Shown piece by piece: positions 24,897 through 35,139 of a stretch of 64,000 nt of DNA; positions within the stretch are counted from its first letter, which is position 1; each line of letters begins with the position of its first letter. The notes beneath the pieces are model-generated. The model ran no database searches. It saw only the letters and a program-made list of their open reading frames with translations, and had not been told where the DNA came from. Made by a program: the position numbers and the translations under genes. The stretch is from Callorhinus ursinus (taxonomy: Eukaryota > Chordata > Mammalia > Carnivora > Otariidae): positions 34,441-98,440 of the forward strand of contig NW_020326258.1 in NCBI RefSeq assembly GCF_003265705.1, read 5' to 3'.

Positions 24897-25372
24897 GTAG
24901 GATGAAAAGTAGACCTCCACAAGAGATCCACATCCTAGTCCCTGAATCTGTGAATGTTACCTTGTATGGAGAAAAAGTACAGGGAAGTCTTGGTAAATGT
25001 AATTAATTTAAGATTCTTGACTTGGGTAGATTATCCTGCATTATCCAGATGGGCAATCTCATGTACCCTCCCGAGAGGAAGGCTGGGGGAGATTTGACCT
25101 CAGACAGCAGAGCTGTGGTGTGAAGACAGAACAGAGAGATTGGGAGGTGCCTGCCTTAAAGACTGGGGTGATGCAGCCACAAGCCAAGTAGCCCCTAGAG
25201 GCTGGAAGAGGCAAGGAGGACCCTCCAAAGGGAGTGTGGCAATGCTGATGTCTTGCTCTCCATGTCTCTCAGCTCCAGAACTGTGGAAGAATACATCTCT
25301 GTTGGTTTGTGCCGCTCGGGTTTGGGTAAATTATTATGGTGGTCCCAGGAAACGAATACAAGAAAGATGTTA
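24897..25372 (+). repeat. MaLR (MLT1-type) LTR
   Basis: Plus-strand solo LTR, diverged: GATCCACATCCTAGTCCCTG near 24923, GTGAATGTTACCTTGTATGG near 24951, TTAAGATTCTTGACTTGGG near 25008, TAGATTATCCTGCATTATCC near 25028, CTCCAGAACTGTGGAAGA near 25273, and an end like GGTAAATTATTATGGTGG near 25325. The order matches the ERVL-MaLR LTR form with this wording as I recall it. No internal viral genes are present. Confidence 0.7.
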
Positions 25373-26689
25373 GTTGAATGACTGTTTTGCTTCTGAATTA
25401 CATTTGTCTAACAGATATATCATCATAAAGATTATAAAGGTGTTAAATGTGACATTAAGATTTCACCAGTAGGAGATCCAGTAAATGTATCAATTGGGAA
25501 TTTTGAATTTTCCTGATACTCACTGACTCTCTAAGTTGACCAGAACCAAAATATGCACTATTTTGTACAAAAGCCCCTTTCTGATGTCAATTCCAGTAAA
25601 GTAATTTGCACTGTTATATCAGACACAGCCTAAATGTTTGTTAGAAATGGCTTAGCTCTGTGGCCCCTAGACAGAGCAGCCATTGCTCAGTGAACCTAAG
25701 ACCGGTAGAGGGTTTTATTACAGAACAGAAATGAATCCATGGAGATTTAGTTCTTTGAGAAGTCTCCCACTGGTCTTTGAGAGCCAGCTCTGGCAAAACT
25801 GTGGATTCCTACATCTGAAGAAAAGAAAGGCATTTTCTTATGTCAAGCATCCTCTCAGCAAAAACATGCTTCTCAGCCCTGGGGAGGAAAAGACAATTAA
25901 GGAGTTTCTTTGGACAGAGAAAAGCAATAGTCCTTTAGAGGCTATGGGGCAGAGGGTTCTGCGGGTTTTCAGAAATGAGAGCTCCGAGGTTATAGAGGCC
26001 CCAGATCTGGTCCAGGGATGCAGGCTGCCAAGTGGGGTCAGGCGGAGGGAAACAGGCACCTGGCTGCACCCTGCCTTCCCACCCACAAGGAGTGGGGTGA
26101 CTGCCACATGCTGACAAACTCTTCATTGTGAAAGAAGTCTAAGGGCCACTCCCCAACTCCCAGACCTTCCATAATGAGGGACCTGTCATCCTCCACATGC
26201 ATCTGGGTTGTTCTCACGAATGCTTCTCAGAGGGCAAAGTCAGGGCAACTGGTTCACCCAGGAATAGTAGCTGCAGGCTGCAGTTAGGTCAAAAGGTCTC
26301 ATTTCAAACACTGTGAGTAATGCATATTTTTCACAAACAGGTGTGACAGTTTCCTGTGTATCGATTCTCCCCTCAGTCTGAATCCTTGTTTTGACTCAGA
26401 TATGAAATCTTATCTCTGGTTGCTCCTGACTTATGCTTGCCTAAAGAAATCTTTAAAATGATAATGGCTGTTTGACGATCTAATTCTAACCCAATATGAT
26501 TACAGTAAAACTCTGTCATTCAGCATTTCCTGTGTAGTTGCTGTGTCTGCCCTTTTGCTGGATGAAATGGATGATACAGACTCTGTCTATGGAGTAGAAT
26601 TTACTAGTTCATTAACCAAATTCAGTTGACTAGAATCTTCCCATAGCCATATGCGATACATTTGGGAAAAATAAGAAAATGACAAAGAA
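25373..26689. other. No gene recognised
   Basis: Unresolved sequence. The 143-codon plus frame at 25683-26114 has no motif and is overlapped by an 89-codon minus frame, so no gene is called. Confidence 0.45.
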
Positions 26690-26755
26690 AAAGTAATCAG
26701 CATGTGTCCCTAGCAGTGTGGGAATAAATATTTGTTAAGTGAATGACTGAAAACA
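26690..26755 (+). repeat. Possible L2 3'-terminal fragment
   Basis: GGAATAAATATTTGTTAAGTGAATGACTG resembles the L2 terminal phrase (shown here only as landmarks AATAAATATTTGTT and GTGAATGACTG). It is too short to be certain. Confidence 0.4.
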
Positions 26756-27403
26756 GAGAGTTTGTTTAAAAATAATGAAATAATTACCCTTTGATGAGGA
26801 GTAACCGCCTAGTAAACACAGTTTCTTTTGGGGGTGATGAAAATGTTTTAGAATTAAAAGGGGGTGGTCGCACAACATTACGAATGGATTAAATGCCACT
26901 GCGTTTTTCACTTTCAAACGGCTCGTTTTATGTGACTTTTTTTAAACAATTAGTTACTTTCCATATTATGTCCTGGTGTACTGGGGACAAAATAAATCTA
27001 GCCATGTCTCCACAAAACCATGCAGCAGAAAGGTCCATAGACCAACAAATCACTGGTGAGAGAATCCTCTAGGCGGCCATACCAGTTGATAAAACAAAAG
27101 TACTTCCAGAAAATTCCATGTGCCCCACCAGTTTATGGCCTTCTGAGTTAGAGTATCCATTTCTGAGTCTGGACTGCTTGAAGAGCCTTTCCCACAAATA
27201 TGGAGCCCTCAAAATGCAAAGATTAGATCCTTCAATTCCCTAGGAACCATAGTTCTTTCCATAAGAGAAAAATGTCACGTAATTGATGAAGACACTGAGG
27301 TAAATAAACTACTGGTTAATTTATTGTTGCAGTTGGAGGCGCAGGGGGGCAAGGGTGGACAGAAAAAGCAAGCCTGAACCAGAAGCTTCCAAATTTCTAT
27401 GTT
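26756..27403. other. No gene recognised
   Basis: Unresolved sequence preceding the L1 pile-up. No frame or repeat worth calling. Confidence 0.45.
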
Positions 27404-27416
27404 GAGGGAAACATTT
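27404..27416 (+). repeat. Left flank repeat of the L1 pile-up (possible TSD)
   Basis: GAGGGAAACATTT here resembles AAGGGGAACATTTT at 29907-29920 on the other side of the L1 block. The match is imperfect, about 10 of 12 bases. It would be the TSD of the oldest L1 in the block if the others later inserted into that element's tail. Confidence 0.4.
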
Positions 27417-27861
27417 ATTTTATTTTATTTTATTATGTTATGTTAGTCACCATACAATACATCATTAGTTTTTGATGTAGTGATCCATGATTCATTGTTT
27501 GCGTATAATACCCAGTGCTCCATGCAGTACGCGCCCTCCTTAATACCCATCACTGGGCTAACCCATCCCCCCACCCCCCTTCCCCTCTAGAACCCTCAGT
27601 TTGTTTCTCAGAGTCCATAGTCTCTCCTGGTTCATCTCTCCCTCCGATTTCCCCCCTTCATTTTTCCCTTCCTCTCCTAATGTCCTCCATACTATTCCTT
27701 ATGTTCCACAAATAAGTGAAACCATATGATAATTGTCTTTCTCTCTTTGACTTAATTCACTTGGCATAATCTCCTCCAGTCCCATCCATGTTGATGTAAA
27801 AGTTGGGTATTCATCCTTTCCAATGGCTGAGTAATATTCCATTGTATATATGGACCACATA
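27417..27861 (-). mobile_element. Young L1 3'-end fragment (first of the pile-up)
   Basis: Starts with a TTTTA-rich reverse tail, then the young L1 3' end: CACCATACAATACATCATT, GATCCATGATTCATTGTTTG, CCAGTGCTCCATGCAG, a C-rich tract (the complement of the G-rich 3'UTR motif), CCTCAGTTTGTTTCTCAGAG, and the end of ORF2 (AATATTCCATTGTATATATGG near 27833). 5'-truncated just inside ORF2. The same wording recurs at 27917, 31289-31918 (plus) and 45821-46139 (plus). Confidence 0.9.
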
Positions 27862-28170
27862 TTTTTTTAAAATTTTATTATATTATGTCAATCACCATAC
27901 ATTACATCATTAATTTTTTTATTTTTATTGTTATGTTAATCACCATACATTACATCATTAGTTTTGGATGTAGTGTTCCACGATTCATTGTTTGTGCATA
28001 ACACCCAGTGCTCCACGCAGAACGTGCCCTCTTTAATACCCATCACCAGGCTAACCCATCCCCCCACCTCCCTCCCCTCTAAAACCCTCAGTTTGTTTCT
28101 CAGAGTCCATCGTCTCTCATGGTTCGTCTCCCCCTCCGATTTCCCCCCTTCATTCTTCCCCTCCTGCTAT
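27862..28170 (-). mobile_element. Second and third L1 3' ends, nested or tandem
   Basis: A short piece at 27862-27916 (TCAATCACCATACATTACATC) is followed by a second start of the same 3' end at about 27917 (GTTATGTTAATCACCATACA) that continues through the 3'UTR to 28170 without reaching ORF2. So one 3' terminus appears twice within 60 bases, meaning at least two separate insertions or one insertion plus a duplication. Confidence 0.75.
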
Positions 28171-29906
28171 CTTCTTCTTCTTCTTCTTTTTAACATATAA
28201 TGTATTATTTGTTTCAGAGGTACAGGTCTGTGATTGAACAGTCTTACACAATTCACAGTGCTCACCATAGCACATACCCTCCCCAATGTCTATCACCCAG
28301 CTACCCCATCCCTCCTACCCTTCACCACTCCAGCAACCCTCAGTTTGTTTCCTGAGATTAAGAATTCCTCTTATCAGTGAGATCATATGATATATGTCTT
28401 TCTCTGATTGACTTATTTCGCTCAGCATAATACCCTCCAGTTCCATCCACGTTGTTGCAAATGGCAAGATTTCATTCCTTTTGATACAATATTCCATTGT
28501 ATATATATACCACACCTTCTTTATCCATTCATCTCTTGGTGGACATCTTGGCTCTTCCCATAGTTTGGCTATTGTGGACATTGCTGCTATAAACATCAGG
28601 GTGCACACCCCTTCAGATCACTACATTTGTATCTTTGGGGTAAACACCCAGGAGTGCAATTGCTGGGTCATAGGGTAGCTCTATTTGTAATTTTTTGAGG
28701 AACCTCCACACTGTTTTCCAAAGTGGCTGTACCAACTTGCATTCCCACCAACAGTGTAAGAGGGTTCCCCTTTCTCCACAACCTCTCCAACGTTTGTTGT
28801 TTCTTTCCCTGTCCATTTTTGCCATTCTAACTGGTGTAAGGTGGTATCTCAATGTGGTTTTGATTTGAATTTCCCTGATGGCTAATGATGATGAACATTT
28901 TTTCATGTGTCTGTTAGCCATTTGTATGTCTTCTTCAGAGAAGTGTCTTTTCATATCTTCTGCCCATTTTTTGACTTGACTATTTATTTTTTGGGTTGAG
29001 CTTGAGAAGTTCTCTCTAGATCTTGGATACCAGCCCTTTATCTGTAGTGTCATTTGCAAATATCTTCTCCCATTCTGTGGGTTGCCTCTTTGTTTTGTTG
29101 ACTATTTCCTTTGCTGTGCAGAAGCTTTTTATCTTGATGAAGTCCCAAAAGTTCATTTTTGCTTTTGTTTCACTAGCCTTTGGAGATGAATCTTGAAAGA
29201 AGCTGCTGTGGCCGATATCAAAGAGGTTACTGCCTATGTTCTCCTCTAGGATTTTGATGGATTCCTGTCTCACATTGAGGTCTTCATCCACTTTGAGTTT
29301 ATCTTTGTGTAGGTGTTAGAGAATGGCCGAGTTTCATTCTTCTGTATACAGCTGTCCAATTTTCCCAGCACCATTTATTGAAGAGACAGGCTTTTTTCCA
29401 TTGCATATTTTTTTCCTGCTTTGTCGAAGATTATTTGACCATAGAGTTGAGGTCCATATCTGGGCTCTCTATTCTGTTCCAATGGTCTATATGTCTGTTT
29501 TTGTGCCAGTACCATGTCTTGGTGATCACCGCTTTGTAATCTAGCTTGAAATCAGGCAACATGCTGCCTCCAGCTTTGTTTTTCTTTTTCAACATTTCCT
29601 CGGCGATTCAAGGTCTTTTCTGATTCCATACAAATTTTAGGATTGTTTGTTCCAGCACTTTGAAAAATGTCATTGGAATTTTGATCGGGATGGCATTGAA
29701 GGTATAGATTGCTCTGGGTAGCACAGACATTTTAACAATGTTTATTCTTCCGATCCATGAGCATGGAATGTTTTTCCATCTTTTTGTGTCTTCACTTTCT
29801 TTCATGAGTGTTCTGTAGTTCCTCGAGTATAGATCCTTTACCTCTTTAGGTTTATTCTGAGGTATCTTATGGGTTTTGGTGTTATTGTAAATGGAATTGT
29901 TTCATT
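28171..29906 (-). mobile_element. L1 3' portion with decayed ORF2
   Basis: Begins with a (CTT)5-like degenerate reverse tail at 28171-28187, then an L1 3'UTR of a different, older wording (AACATATAATGTATTATTTG, TACACAATTCACAGTGCTCA), and runs 5'-ward into ORF2 up to 29906. Contiguous with L1 order throughout, about 1.7 kb and 5'-truncated. All L1 pieces from 27417 to 29906 share the minus orientation. Confidence 0.9.
28315..29906 (-). pseudogene. L1 ORF2 C-terminal fragment, frameshifted
   Basis: Family knowledge: ORF2p is the L1 endonuclease/reverse transcriptase; this copy retains only the part after the catalytic domains, including the Cys-rich C-terminal region. Going 3'-ward on the minus strand, recognisable pieces lie at 29805-29608 ([20 protein letters not shown]), 29291-29016 ([15 protein letters not shown] and [20 protein letters not shown]), 29059-28613 ([33 protein letters not shown]-like [37 protein letters not shown]) and 28608-28315 (FIAAMSTIAKLW, DEWIKK, YTMEY, EGIMLSEISQ). 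These fall in three different frames, so at least three frameshifts separate them. No promoter, endonuclease or RT core remains; it cannot be functional. Confidence 0.9.
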
Positions 29907-29920
29907 AAGGGGAACATTTT
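29907..29920 (+). repeat. Right flank repeat of the L1 pile-up (possible TSD)
   Basis: AAGGGGAACATTTT, partner of 27404-27416. After it the sequence leaves L1 and becomes unresolved (GAAACATGGAGTCAAAG). Confidence 0.4.
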
Positions 29921-30174
29921 TTACATAAAAGTCCAAGTTGGGAAACATGGAGTCAAAGAATAAAAATAAGACTGCCGCTTTGAAGATGGGCAGAACTCAT
30001 GTGTCATGATATTTTGATGTATTTTGGCAGGAATCAAGGCAAATCATCAGATAAAGGATTAGGTACTTAACAACAATGCTAGAGGGAAAGTGACAAATTT
30101 GTTAATGAAAACACAAAACAGCCTGTGCTTGACGCTGGGGAAGTAAGAGCAAACTTCAGGAGTGACTTGTCCTG

Positions 30175-30812
30175 TCAGTTATGTGTGGCTGTGGTATAAC
30201 GGATCTGGTCTTTGTTCCTGGGTTCTGGCCCAGAACTTCCTGGGAGTTTCCAGAGTAATGAGTATCTTTGCTCTGCTAATGAGGTGACTCTTGATGGGCC
30301 CCTAGGTAGCTTCAGGATGGAAGCTGGTCCCCTAAAATACCAGGTCTGACCTGAGTGGGGAGAGGGACCTGGAGATTGAATTGAGTCATGTAGTCAATGA
30401 TTTCATAAGCTCAGTGGAGCTTCCTGGTGGATGAAGACCTTGACATCCCAGGAGGGTGATATGCCTTGACTCCAAGGGGAGGGAGCATGGAAGCTCAGCT
30501 CTCCCAGACCCTGCCTATCTGTATCCTTTATAATAAAACTGGAATAACAAGTATAGTGCTTTCTTGAGTTTTGTGACTCATTCTAGCAAATTATCGAAAC
30601 TGGAAGGGTCATGGGAACCCCAGAATTTATAACTACTACTGTGGCAGAAATATAGGTCAAAAGTGCAGGTGGTCTGGGGACCCCCAAAGTGTGGCTGGCC
30701 TTTGAAATAGGGCAGTGTTGCAGACAACTGAGCCCTTAACTTGTGGGGCCCAATGGCATAGCCAGGAGGTTAGTGGGAGAACTGAATTTCAGTACACCCA
30801 GTTAGAGTGGAA
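30175..30812 (+). repeat. LTR-like interspersed repeat, family not named
   Basis: The order of words matches a common mammalian LTR that I recall but cannot name: GGTCCCCTAAAATACC near 30326, GAGGGACCTGGAGATTGAATT near 30362, GGAGCATGGAAGCTCAGC near 30482, TATCCTTTATAATAAAACTGG near 30521 (polyadenylation signal region), TCTAGCAAATTATCGAAAC near 30582, TCATGGGAACCCC near 30609 and TGAGCCCTTAACTTGTGG near 30728. Both edges are uncertain. No viral coding sequence accompanies it. Confidence 0.6.
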
Positions 30813-31282
30813 ACAGGTTTTATATTTATCTATTTTATGCTTATTATATAATATTTATTTTATATCCATAGCTCAATTTCCCCCTCACAAACAAGGTGAA
30901 AAACACCCTTAAACAGGTAAAATTCTGACAGTTTAACTTTGGGACCCGAAACAAGAAAACCTACTTCAGAATTAAAGCAATTTATTTTCATTCATAATTA
31001 TGAATTCCGATATATTCCTAATGCAATTTTTGGCTCTTTTTTTTGTCAAGCAGAAGAAATATTACTTGTATTCATATGAAATTAGGAATGTAGGTGGGTT
31101 TTTTAACCTACTTTTCCTCTCATCATTTATTCCAGACTTTTCTGGTAGGAAAATTAGAATTTAATGAATGCCTTCTTGGTAACCTGGCTTTCTTGACAGC
31201 CAAATATAAAAGATAAATGAATCAACTTTCAGCAATTTTAAAAGGCATACCTGCATTCTTTTAGGAGCCTTTACTTATATCT
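30813..31282. other. No gene recognised
   Basis: AT-rich unresolved sequence between an LTR-like repeat and an L1 3' end. Confidence 0.5.
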
Positions 31283-31627
31283 GAACAATTAAAAATAGAG
31301 CTACCCTATGACCCAGCAATTGCTCTACTGGGTATTTACCCCAAAGACACAGATGTTGTGAAAAGAAGGGCCATATGCACCCCAATGTTCATAGCAGCAA
31401 TGTCCACAATAGCCAAACTGTGGAAAGAGCCGAGATGCCCTTCAACAGATGAATGGATAAAGAAGATGTGGTCCATATATACAATGGAATATTACTCAGC
31501 CATCAGAAAGGATGAATACCCAACTTTTACGTCAACATGGTTGGGACTGGAGGAGATTATGCTAAGTGAAGTAAGTCAAGCAGAGAAAGTCAATTATCAT
31601 ATGGTTTCACTTATTTGTGGAACATAA
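31283..31627 (+). pseudogene. L1 ORF2 C-terminal end, open frame fragment
   Basis: An uninterrupted frame of about 114 codons running into the natural ORF2 stop. Landmarks in order: [20 protein letters not shown], then MFIAAMSTIAKLW, DEWIKKMW, IYTMEYYSAIRKDE, LEEIMLSEVSQAEK and the final SLICGT. Unlike the copy at 28.3-29.9 kb it has no frameshift, which fits a younger insertion. It lacks the endonuclease and reverse transcriptase domains and has no start, so it is a 5'-truncation product and not a gene. Confidence 0.9.
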
Positions 31628-31918
31628 GGAACAGCAGGGAGGACATTAGGAGAAGGAAGGGAAAAATGAAGGGGGGGAATCAGAGGGAGAGACGAACCAT
31701 GAGAGACTATGGACTCTGAGAAACAAACTGAAGGTTCTAGAGGGGAGGGGGTGGGGGGATGGGTTAGCCCGGTGATGGGTATGAAGGAGGGCACGTACTG
31801 CATGGAGCACTGGGTGTTATATGCAAACAATGAATCATGGATCACCACATCAAAAACTAATGATGTACTGTATGGTGACTCACATAACATAATAAAATTA
31901 AATTAAATTAAAAAAAAG
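31289..31918 (+). mobile_element. Young L1 3' end, 5'-truncated
   Basis: Plus-strand L1 starting late in ORF2 (about 31289), passing the ORF2 stop at 31625-31627 and the whole 3'UTR: GAGAGACGAACCATGAGAGA, a G-rich tract at 31742-31763, GGCACGTACTGCATGGAGCA, GTGTTATATGCAAACAATG, GATGTACTGTATGGTGACTC and a tail of AAATTAAATT units then A-rich sequence. GAACAA at 31283 and 31919 could be a short TSD. Confidence 0.9.
31742..31763 (+). repeat. G-quadruplex-type motif of the L1 3'UTR
   Basis: Four G-runs (4, 5, 6 and 3 long) separated by single A, single T and AT. L1 3'UTRs are known to keep a G-rich polypurine tract. The L1 at 45821-46139 has the related but three-run version at 45977-45994. Confidence 0.75.
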
Positions 31919-32010
31919 AACAAGTAGCATAAAAATAAAAGGCCAGATTTAAGAAGTCTGACAGATTTACTAAAAAACATAACCATATAATCTTATAATT
32001 ATATAAATTG

Positions 32011-32025
32011 ACCCTTGTCAAGGGT
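32011..32025. repeat. Short palindrome next to MER2
   Basis: ACCCTTGTCAAGGGT: 7-base arms around a single T. The word TTGACCCTTG occurs at 32009 and again at 32025, the second being the MER2 terminus. Confidence 0.7.
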
Positions 32026-32369
32026 TGACCCTTGAACAACAGGGGTTAGGGGCACCAACCCCCACCCCTTGACCATGCACAGGTGAAAATTCACACATAA
32101 CTTCTGACTCTCCCAAAACCTTATGAATAGCCTGTTGTTGACCAGAAGACTTGCTGATAATACAATTAACATATACTTTGTATGTTATATGTGTTGTATA
32201 GTATAGTGTGTTCTTACAATGAAGTCAGCTAGAGAGAAGAAAAAGTTATTAAGAAAATCATAAGGAAGAGAAAATACATTTAGAGCACTGTACTGTATTT
32301 ACTGAGAAAAATCTGTGCATAAGTGGACCCATGCAATCGAAACACATAGTGTCCAATGGTCAACTGTAG
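32024..32369 (-). mobile_element. MER2-like TcMar-Tigger DNA transposon
   Basis: Left end GTTGACCCTTGAACAACA and right end AATGGTCAACTGTAG are the MER2-type terminal inverted repeats. Internal words TAGGGGCACCAACCCCCACC, ACTTCTGACTC, TAACATATACTTTGTATG, TGTTCTTACAATGAAGTCAG, AATCATAAGGAAGAGAAAAT and TAAGTGGACCCATGCAATC follow MER2. Length about 345 bp is close to full for this non-autonomous family. Strand is relative to the consensus orientation as I recall it. Confidence 0.85.
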
Positions 32370-32512
32370 TACATTATTTAATAGGGAATATGGCTTCAGA
32401 CAAGACTTTTCCCTTAAATATATATCATTTCCTTTCAAATTTGTCAAATAGAATTTCAATCCACAAACATTCTCAAACTGCACTCTCTTGCTGTGACTAC
32501 TTTAATAAGTAC

Positions 32513-32985
32513 TTAGATGGTTCGACTTACGATTTTCCTACTTTATGATGGTGCAAAAGCAACATGCATTCAATAGAAATCAGACTTTGCATTTTGAATT
32601 TTGTGCCAATAGAAGGTACCACCCTCGTGATGCTGGGCAGACCCAGCCACAGCGGCTCCCAGACAGCCCACCCTCAGGACAGTAAACCACTCTTGCACCA
32701 GCAACCATTCTGCACCTAAGCAGCCATTCTGTTCTTCACTTTCAGTGCAATATTCAATCAATTCCATGAGACGTTCAACACTCTATTGTCAATGAGGCTT
32801 TGTGTTAGGTGATTTTGTCCACCTTAGGCTAATATACGTGTTCTGAGCACAGTTGAGGTGGGCTGGGCTAAGCTACGGTGTTAAGTAGGTTAAGTGTATT
32901 AAATGCATTTTCAACTTATGAGATTTTCAACTCCTGATGGGTTTCTTGGGGTGTAACCCTATTATAAGTTGGAGACAGGTAACAA
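32513..32985 (+). mobile_element. Second Tigger-class non-autonomous DNA transposon
   Basis: TTAGATGGTTCGACTTACG and TACTTTATGATGGTGCAAAA at the left, TGATGCTGGGCAGACCCAGC and CAGCGGCTCCCAGACAGCC in the middle, then ATTAAATGCATTTTCAACTT and a right end TAACCCTATTATAAGTTGG that is a diverged inverted repeat of the left. I recognise the order from a common mammalian Tigger-related family whose exact name I cannot give. No transposase frame. Confidence 0.7.
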
Positions 32986-34626
32986 TGGTTTTTAAATGCC
33001 AGGAGTAAACAAGTCTAAGAAGCAAACAAAAGAACAACATTCCGTTTTGAGGCAATGACATTCTGAGGTCAGTTCTAAAATCACAGACAACTTAGCACAA
33101 TTTGCTTCTCAAATGATCTCATCCTCCATTGTTTTTCCAGAGAAATGGTCCAGGCAAAATGTCAAATTGAAAGGTCAAATTGAAAAAAATTTTGGAATCT
33201 TTTACTAGTTGCTGCCAAAAGGATCCAGAACAACAGAAGGAACTATAAACAAAAACTTAGCAGTAACCACCGAAAGCAAATATCTGGTTGGCCCAGGGTG
33301 GAGGAGATCATGTAATTTGAAAAACTGTTCAAATATTCAGACAATGATAATGATACAAAGAAAGCTTTAATGTTAACAGAGAGGTAAAATAGACCTGTGA
33401 AAAATACCTGTGGACTTAGTTTTTTCACCTCATCAAATACCTGTTTTATCCCATCTCTTAATATTTATAAGTTTCAAACAAACCTTGGAAATCTAATATC
33501 CAACAGTTTGCCCTTCTTATCAGTGGGATGCATAAGAATTTTGATCCCTGTCAGAAACGCAAAAAAGATTGAGTATATATTGTTTAGAGCCTTAATACCC
33601 ATCCTGTGATGGGTAAAACATAGGAGGAGGTGAGAGAAAGGTTAAAAAAAATAAAATCAGGACTATTCCTCTTGAAATCGTCTCCTGTTTTTCAGTGAAT
33701 TGAAAAATATCATTGTGACAAAAGAACAAGGGGAAACCCAATAGGACCACACAGGAGACCCAAAAGGCAATGGGGTCAGGGACAGGGGTCTTAGCATTAT
33801 GGAGAAATTATGATTTGAAATTGGCCGTATTGTAGGTCATTAGGGAGACCTGCATTTAGTGGCATGATGGGGATAGTGAACCCATCGGAGTTGCATGACG
33901 GTCAGAACTTGTGCACACTGAAGCTTCCGTGGAGTAAAAACATGAGATTCCCTCATCCTTCAGATGCCACTGGCAAATTAGCAGTCCCAAGGAAGGGGCA
34001 CTGCCTTCGAAAATGGCATGGTGTGTGTTCTATGAAGGGCCTCATCAGCTCCCGCCAGCCTTTCAGATGATGTATTCCACACAGCAGAGGCCCGATGGAT
34101 TTAGAGGCTGGTTTCCATGGAGATGTTCTGCAGCTTTGCTGGTATTCCCTACAAAAGGGAAAGAAACTGCCCCAGTGCTCAGCGTGTGCGCACATACAAA
34201 CACGCCCGCACACACACTCTTCTCAGCTACACAAACTGGCTATATATAGTAAGAAATGTAAGGTAATTGAAAGGGGCAACTGGAGTTTGAAAAATAAGGA
34301 CACGATTGGGAATGTTTTGCAGGAAACAGACTTTTTTTAAAGCATCTGTAAGCTTTGGATTATGTGTTTCGCTGAGGATGAAAAGAGGTTGCCATTTTGT
34401 CTGCATCCTGGACACAGGCAGATGGACCTTCTACAAAGATCACTGTACCCGAGTGGGCAAGATTTCTCTGAGTGCTGAAGGGCCTGGCCTGGTGAGGAGC
34501 TAAAGCCCAACCCATTACCCCACAATGCAGGGAGCCAGGGAGACAATGGGATCACTTCCCAGAGTAATTGTGTGCATCAGCATACCCATATCAGACCAGA
34601 ACAACCATGGCCAGCAATCCCTCTCA
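32986..34626. other. No gene recognised
   Basis: Unresolved sequence. Short frames on both strands between 33.9 and 34.6 kb overlap each other and have no recognisable motif. Confidence 0.45.
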
Positions 34627-34654
34627 GGGGGTTCTGGGGGTTCTGGGGGTTCTA
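34627..34654 (+). repeat. Three-copy GGGGGTTCT tandem repeat
   Basis: GGGGGTTCT is repeated three times head to tail, starting with GGGGGTTCTGGGGGTTCT. It is a small minisatellite-like run; the G-runs could also take part in G-quadruplex structure. Confidence 0.9.
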
Positions 34655-34802
34655 TTGTCAACTGATTTGGAAAGGGCTGTGTACAGCTTCAAGGGAATTT
34701 CTGGCCTGTGGTAGAAACTTCCTTGTTCTCTCAATAGAGAAAATGCTTTAGAGAAATGCAAGAGCATTTCCCCTTTTATTTGAGAATCTGGTCTCCCATA
34801 GT

Positions 34803-34885
34803 CTCAGCACCATGATGAATTAGCTGTGTGACTTTAGGGAAGTTACTTGACCTCTCTGTTTCGCCATCTGGAAAACAAAATTAAG
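34803..34885 (+). repeat. MIR fragment, plus
   Basis: TTAGCTGTGTGACTTTAGGG, AAGTTACTTGACCTCTCTG and CATCTGGAAAACAAAATT match the MIR head and core. Confidence 0.8.
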
Positions 34886-34889
34886 AAAT

Positions 34890-35128
34890 TAGTATGTGTA
34901 TGACACTTAGCGTGTGTCAGGGGCTTTTCCAAGCACTTTATTTTCCCATTAATTCATCACAACAACCCTCTGGGATGAATATGGTGTTATCCTTGTGCTG
35001 TGGGTGAGGAGCCAAAAGCACAGAGAGGTTAAGAAACTTGCTCAAGATCACACAGCTAGGAAGGAACAGTCAAGATTCAAACCCAAGCTGTAATCCCAGT
35101 TGCTTATTAGCCTTCACACTATAGCACC
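34890..35128 (-). repeat. MIR SINE, minus
   Basis: Reverse MIR: GTCAGGGGCTTTTCCAAGCAC, ATTCATCACAACAACCCTC, GCACAGAGAGGTTAAGAAAC, AGATCACACAGCTAGGAAG and GATTCAAACCCAAGCTG. Nearly full length, head to head with the plus fragment just before it. Confidence 0.9.
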
Positions 35129-35139
35129 TTGTATAACGC

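Noticed and set aside
25683..26114. 143-codon plus frame
   Set aside because: No motif and an 89-codon minus frame lies within it; consistent with chance.
31641..31890. Open frames on both strands in the L1 3'UTR (also 45840-46113 and 27515-27715)
   Set aside because: The same frames recur wherever the young L1 3'UTR occurs; they are repeat sequence and not host genes.
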